Positions 60,437-64,000 of a stretch of 64,000 nucleotides of DNA are shown piece by piece. Within the stretch, counting starts at the first letter, position 1. Each line of letters begins with the position of its first letter. The translations under genes were made by a program, and so were the position numbers. This DNA comes from Himantopus leucocephalus (taxonomy: Eukaryota > Chordata > Aves > Charadriiformes > Recurvirostridae). The notes under the pieces were generated by a model. That model was not told the DNA's origin and searched no databases. It saw only the letters and a program-made list of their open reading frames with translations. The DNA is taken from NCBI GenBank assembly GCA_003993805.1, contig RSEF01000004.1:13499006-13563005 (forward strand). Direction: 5' to 3'.

Positions 60437-60944
60437 CTGCAAAGCAGTGTTTGTGGGTCAGGGCACAGACTAACTCACCACCTCCACCTTGCACAGCTCC
60501 CTGCTGCAGCCGACGTGACTTCTGAAAGCTCCTTCAGGAACCAGTCCCGGCCGTGCATCAAAGGCTTTGGCACGCGAAGGCGTAGCGGAAAAGCACAGAG
60601 CTTCAATCTCAGTCTGTTGCTGATAGGACTGCAGAGGCAGGTCAAGGCGACAGCAGTGCCTGGCTCACATCAGCAGTGCTCCAGGCAGCTGAGCCACATC
60701 CCCAAGGAGCAGCCCGGGTCAGAGGCAGCGGACGGAGGCTTTAAACCGCTGCAAAGGACAGGTCTGCCCACAGGAAAGCATCTCTGGACCCGTGCAGACA
60801 GCAGCGTGTTACCAAGTCATATAAGTTTCTGAGAGTATTACACCATGCTGAGCCCCTGGAGCAGCAGGGAGCCCTTTGATCCCATCCATGGGGATCAGCA
60901 GGATCCCTTTTCGGGGTGGAGGACATCCTGCTGGGGCTTCCCAC
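60437..60944. other. Unassigned sequence
   Basis: No gene recognised. A plus-strand open frame (60,416-60,832) overlaps the possible minus-strand exon and has no domain. Confidence 0.4.
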
Positions 60945-61005
60945 CTGCAGACACCGCAGATCTGACCACAGCATTAATCTGGCTCAGGGCAGGGCTGCAA
61001 GGATG
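60945..61005 (-). other. Exon-like block, minus strand
   Basis: CCCTTTCTCGGCCCCACAG precedes 61 bases and the donor TCTGCAG|GTGGGAAG on the minus strand. The frame is open from its first base (HPCSPALSQINAVVRSAVSA). It accepts the phase-0 exit of the block at 62,867-62,994 and hands over in phase to 52,994-53,146. No family recognised. Confidence 0.28.
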
Positions 61006-62866
61006 CTGTGGGGCCGAGAAAGGGCTGAGTCCACAGTATCTGCCAGCAAGCAAGAGCTCAGCCCCACACCTACCCCGAGCAGTGTCCATCCCTGTTTGCT
61101 CCATCCTCTGCAGGATGCTCCTGGGGGCAGATGTCACAGTCCTGAAGGCTGCAATGGGCCTGACAGCCCCCCAGATTCTGCCCAACTATGCAATCCCCAA
61201 ACCCCTTTGTTGGGGGGCTGCTTAACTCTTGCAAAACCCCTCTGTGTGCCCAAGCCAGCTGCACCTTCCGAGTCCGGAGGCTTTCCCCACCATGAAAACT
61301 AGGTGGAGAGATACAGAGGAGCTTGGCCACCTGGCAGAGAGCTGGGTGGCCCCAGGTCCCTCACGTCCAGCAGGGGCACTTTGCCCTGCTCCCCCCAGCA
61401 CCCCAAACAAGGCAGGCATTTCTCCATCTCCTTTGCATGCCCCCCCGCCCGCCCCTTCTCCCAGCCCCCATCCCAATGCCTGGCAGCCTCCCAGTGCTCC
61501 CAGGGACAAGAAACAGCCTGTGCTTACAGCCCACCCAGGGTAACAGTTCACCACAACATGCTCACTTTTAATTTGCTTACCCAAGCAATAAAGCAGAAAT
61601 GAGGAATGGCAGCTAATTAAAAGTATCGATTCATGTGGCATTCAAAACTATCCTGAGCAAGCCAGGAGGGAAAGAGGGATGAGGAGCCTGGAAAAAGAAG
61701 GGGGAATAGCAGGGCTGCAATGCTCCAGCCTGGTGTATCCTTGCTCCCTGTGATTTCTTACCATGGGGAAGACTCTTCTGCTCTAACAATCCTGCTCCTA
61801 CAACGCATTGTCCCCAAGATACTGCGTCTTTTCTTTACCAGGGAAGTCTCCAAGATCCCTATTACATCAACTCCATGTGAGCCCTCACTGAAGCTCTGCA
61901 CGCCCTGTGTATTTTTAAGACTAGCTGACGGTAGGCAGGCAAAAACCCTGAAACGAGGGGAAAGCACATTTGGGATGTGTTTCTACAGCAATGGCACAGC
62001 TTGCTCAAAGGTTACCGCTTGCAGTCTCCTCTGACCTTCACATCTGCGAAGCTGTATGCAAACACACAGAATATGTTGTCTCTGCGACTCAGGACTAGGA
62101 GGGTGCCTGGGGCCGGCAAATCCAGACAATTTCCAGTCTAGATGGTCCACAGCTCATCCACTCTGCACACTGTCGAATCCTACCTGCTACAAGAAGATGG
62201 ACCTTAGCACCAAAGTCAGTTCCTACAGCTTGCATGAGAATGGGAGTAGGGGAGATGAGGCCATCACCAGGGACTCAGGTCCCTGCTGTAGCTTTCTCTC
62301 TGTACAAACACCCAGTTCATTACATGAGGAAAGTGCTTACAACAAGACAGGAGCTGAGGCTGCCTATGCCTGGCCAGTGTGGGTCTGTCTGGAGAGGAAG
62401 GTGGCTGCTGAATCCTCACTGCTCAACAAGAGCAAAAACTTTGTGCCTCAAGAGACAAGCCAAGTGAAGAGCATTGAGACAGAGCTCTGCCAGTGACAGA
62501 GCTATGAATAGACTCAGAAGCACCCACAGCCACCCATGAGGTGAGAAACTGCTGCTCTCTTGCTCCGCATTACCCATGTCACCATCTCCCTACCCCTCTG
62601 TCTTGTGTAGCTACTGACAGCTGTCCTCATGGGGTCGGAAAAGAGCCAGAAACTGGGACTGTAAGCTTGCTCCTCATCCCTCTGTTCACACACACACCAA
62701 GCAGATGCCACCATGGCCTAGATTATGAAGGGAGCGGGGTACCCAAGTGCAGCATCACCATCTGAGGACTCTGAAGCAAGGATGATCCAGCAGGCAAGGA
62801 CTTCCACTCTGGATACGCTCCAAAAGCTTCTTAGAGAAGTGCCAGAGTACCTTCAAAACTTCTTAC
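61006..62866. other. Unassigned sequence
   Basis: Overlapping chance open frames occur on both strands in a proline-rich, C-rich part (61,220-61,640). No domain or repeat recognised. Confidence 0.4.
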
Positions 62867-62994
62867 CTTCAAAACGGCCCTAGCAGCCTCCTCGGCAAGG
62901 TTTGCATCCACATCATGAGCCCTGGGAGGATCTTCACCCTTTGCCTGGTGTGTTATCAGGGCTTCCTCTGAGCTCCAGGGAAAGCCATAGGGAA
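62867..62994 (-). other. Exon-like block with coding-like frame, minus strand
   Basis: On the minus strand TGAGTGCGTGCCTGCAG is followed by 128 bases and the consensus donor TTTTGAAG|GTAAGAAG. The frame is open for 42 codons (PYGFPWSSEEALITHQAK, GEDPPRAHDVDANLAEEAARAVLK in separate parts) with an acidic/alanine-rich helical-looking end. It exits on a codon boundary. The frame stays open upstream, so the block could start earlier. No homologue recognised. Confidence 0.33.
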
Positions 62995-63512
62995 CTGCAG
63001 GCACGCACTCAGGCTCCTTCTTCTCCACTCCCTCCAGCCTACCTTGTTTTCCCCAGACAGCACCCTGCTCTACCCAAGCCATCACAAACCATCCCGCCTA
63101 GCAAAGCACCCAGGCATCCTAGAGCACAGCCGGACACAGGGAGGGCCAGCGGCTGTTCCCCCAGCATCCCCCTCCAACATCCCACACCGCACACAGGGAT
63201 CACAGTGCTGGAGGAGATCAAAAGTCCTGCTACAACGCAGGTAATTGGGCCAGGCAGGCAGGCGGAGGGATTCACTCTCTGTTGCAGCCTTTATCTGGCT
63301 CCAAGAAGGATAAGCCTAAATCCTCTACTGTATTTCCCCTCCCTCCCCTCCACCCTCTAGTCCAGAAGATGTAATGTGACATGTGGCCGAGACCAAAAGG
63401 CAATGTTTAGGAACAGGTCCAGGAAAAACGTGACACATGGGGCAGAGAGGGGACAAGGGGGACTGAAGTCTCAAAGGAAGCAGAGGGAAGAAGGAGACCT
63501 GCAGCCTACAAA
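62995..63512. other. Unassigned sequence
   Basis: No named feature. A minus-strand donor-like AACAAG|GTAGGC lies at about 63,047, and C-rich unique DNA continues up to the CR1 end. Confidence 0.4.
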
Positions 63513-64000
63513 CATAGAATCATAGAATCATTTAAGTTGGAAAGGATGTTTAAGATCATCCAGTCCAACTGTTAACCGAGCACTGCCAAGTCCACCACTA
63601 AACTATGTCCCTCAGCACCACCTCTACATGTCTTTTAAATACCTCCAGTGATGATGATTCAACCACTTCCCTGGGCAGCATGTTCCAATGCTTGACAACC
63701 CTTTCAGTGAAAAAAAATTTCCTAATATCCAATCTAAACCTCCTTGATGCAACTTGAGGCTATTTTCTCTTATCCTATTGCTTGTTATTTGGGAAAAGAG
63801 ACTGACCTCCACCTCGCTACAGCCTCCTTTCAGGTAGTTGTAGAGAGCAGTAAGGTCTCCCCTGAGCCTCCTTCTCTCCAGACTAAACAACCCCAGTTCC
63901 CTCTGCCGCTCCTCACAGGTCTTGTGCTCGAGACCCCTCACCAGCTTCGTTGCTCTTTGGACACACTCCAGCACCTCAATGTCTTTCTTGCAGTGAGGGG
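63513..64000 (-). mobile_element. CR1 LINE 3' portion, minus orientation, continuing past the window
   Basis: Starts with the inverted terminal repeat CATAGAATCATAGAATCAT. It then follows the same subfamily as the copy at 2339-2738: GGATGTTTAAGATCATCCAG, TGTCCCTCAGCACCACCTC, CCACTTCCCTGGGCAGCATG, TTTCAGGTAGTTGTAGAGAG and AGCACCTCAATGTCTTTCTT. Sequence is cut by the window edge, so the 5' extent is unknown. The 116-codon frame at 63,624-63,974 ([11 protein letters not shown]...) is the CR1 3' region translation often mis-annotated as a jockey-like polymerase fragment. Confidence 0.95.

Noticed and set aside
63624..63974. 116-codon frame [11 protein letters not shown]... on the minus strand, resembling 'jockey-like polymerase' entries
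   Set aside because: It is translation of the CR1 3' region, not a polymerase domain; the repeat structure and terminal octamer explain it.

Overview
The window looks like nuclear DNA of a bird, probably a neoavian. It carries CR1 LINE 3' ends with the avian ATTCTATG-type terminal repeat, and long terminal repeats of endogenous retroviruses of the kind that open with TGTCCTGGTTTGA and close with CCACGACA. It has no mammalian L1 or Alu, and no operon-like gene packing. There is no ribosomal RNA, no recognisable tRNA, no CRISPR array and no complete protein-coding gene that I can support. Most of the 64 kb is intronic or intergenic.

Left end (1-2738): unassigned DNA leads into a broken, intron-free copy of an LNX-family (ligand of Numb protein X) E3 ligase gene: RING finger, second zinc-binding segment, acidic linker and start of a PDZ domain. 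It is cut off by a 100-base assembly gap, and a CR1 tail follows the gap directly. Middle (about 2.7-63.5 kb): mainly unique sequence with one more sizeable CR1 fragment, one short CR1 tail, three LTR-like insertions (8.0-8.7, 17.0-17.7 and 25.8-26.4 kb), two probable ancient amniote repeats (2.9 and 51.7 kb), low-complexity tracts, and about a dozen AT-rich islands dense in homeodomain, GATA, POU or SOX-like words. These islands resemble developmental enhancers (conserved noncoding elements), but conservation cannot be tested here. Right end (63,513-64,000): a CR1 copy of the same subfamily as the left one, in opposite orientation, running off the window.

The best hint of a gene inside the window is a set of exon-like blocks on the minus strand: open frame, acceptor-like AG and a good donor. 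Three of them (62,994-62,867; 61,005-60,945; 53,146-52,994) join in phase into one reading frame with a coding-like charged composition. A fourth block (60,436-60,214) ends in a stop followed at once by AATAAA. I could not assign any of them to a known protein. Chance exon-like blocks are common in vertebrate introns, so they are reported with low confidence.

The overall picture is a regulatory-element-rich, gene-poor stretch, possibly within or beside a long-intron gene on the minus strand.
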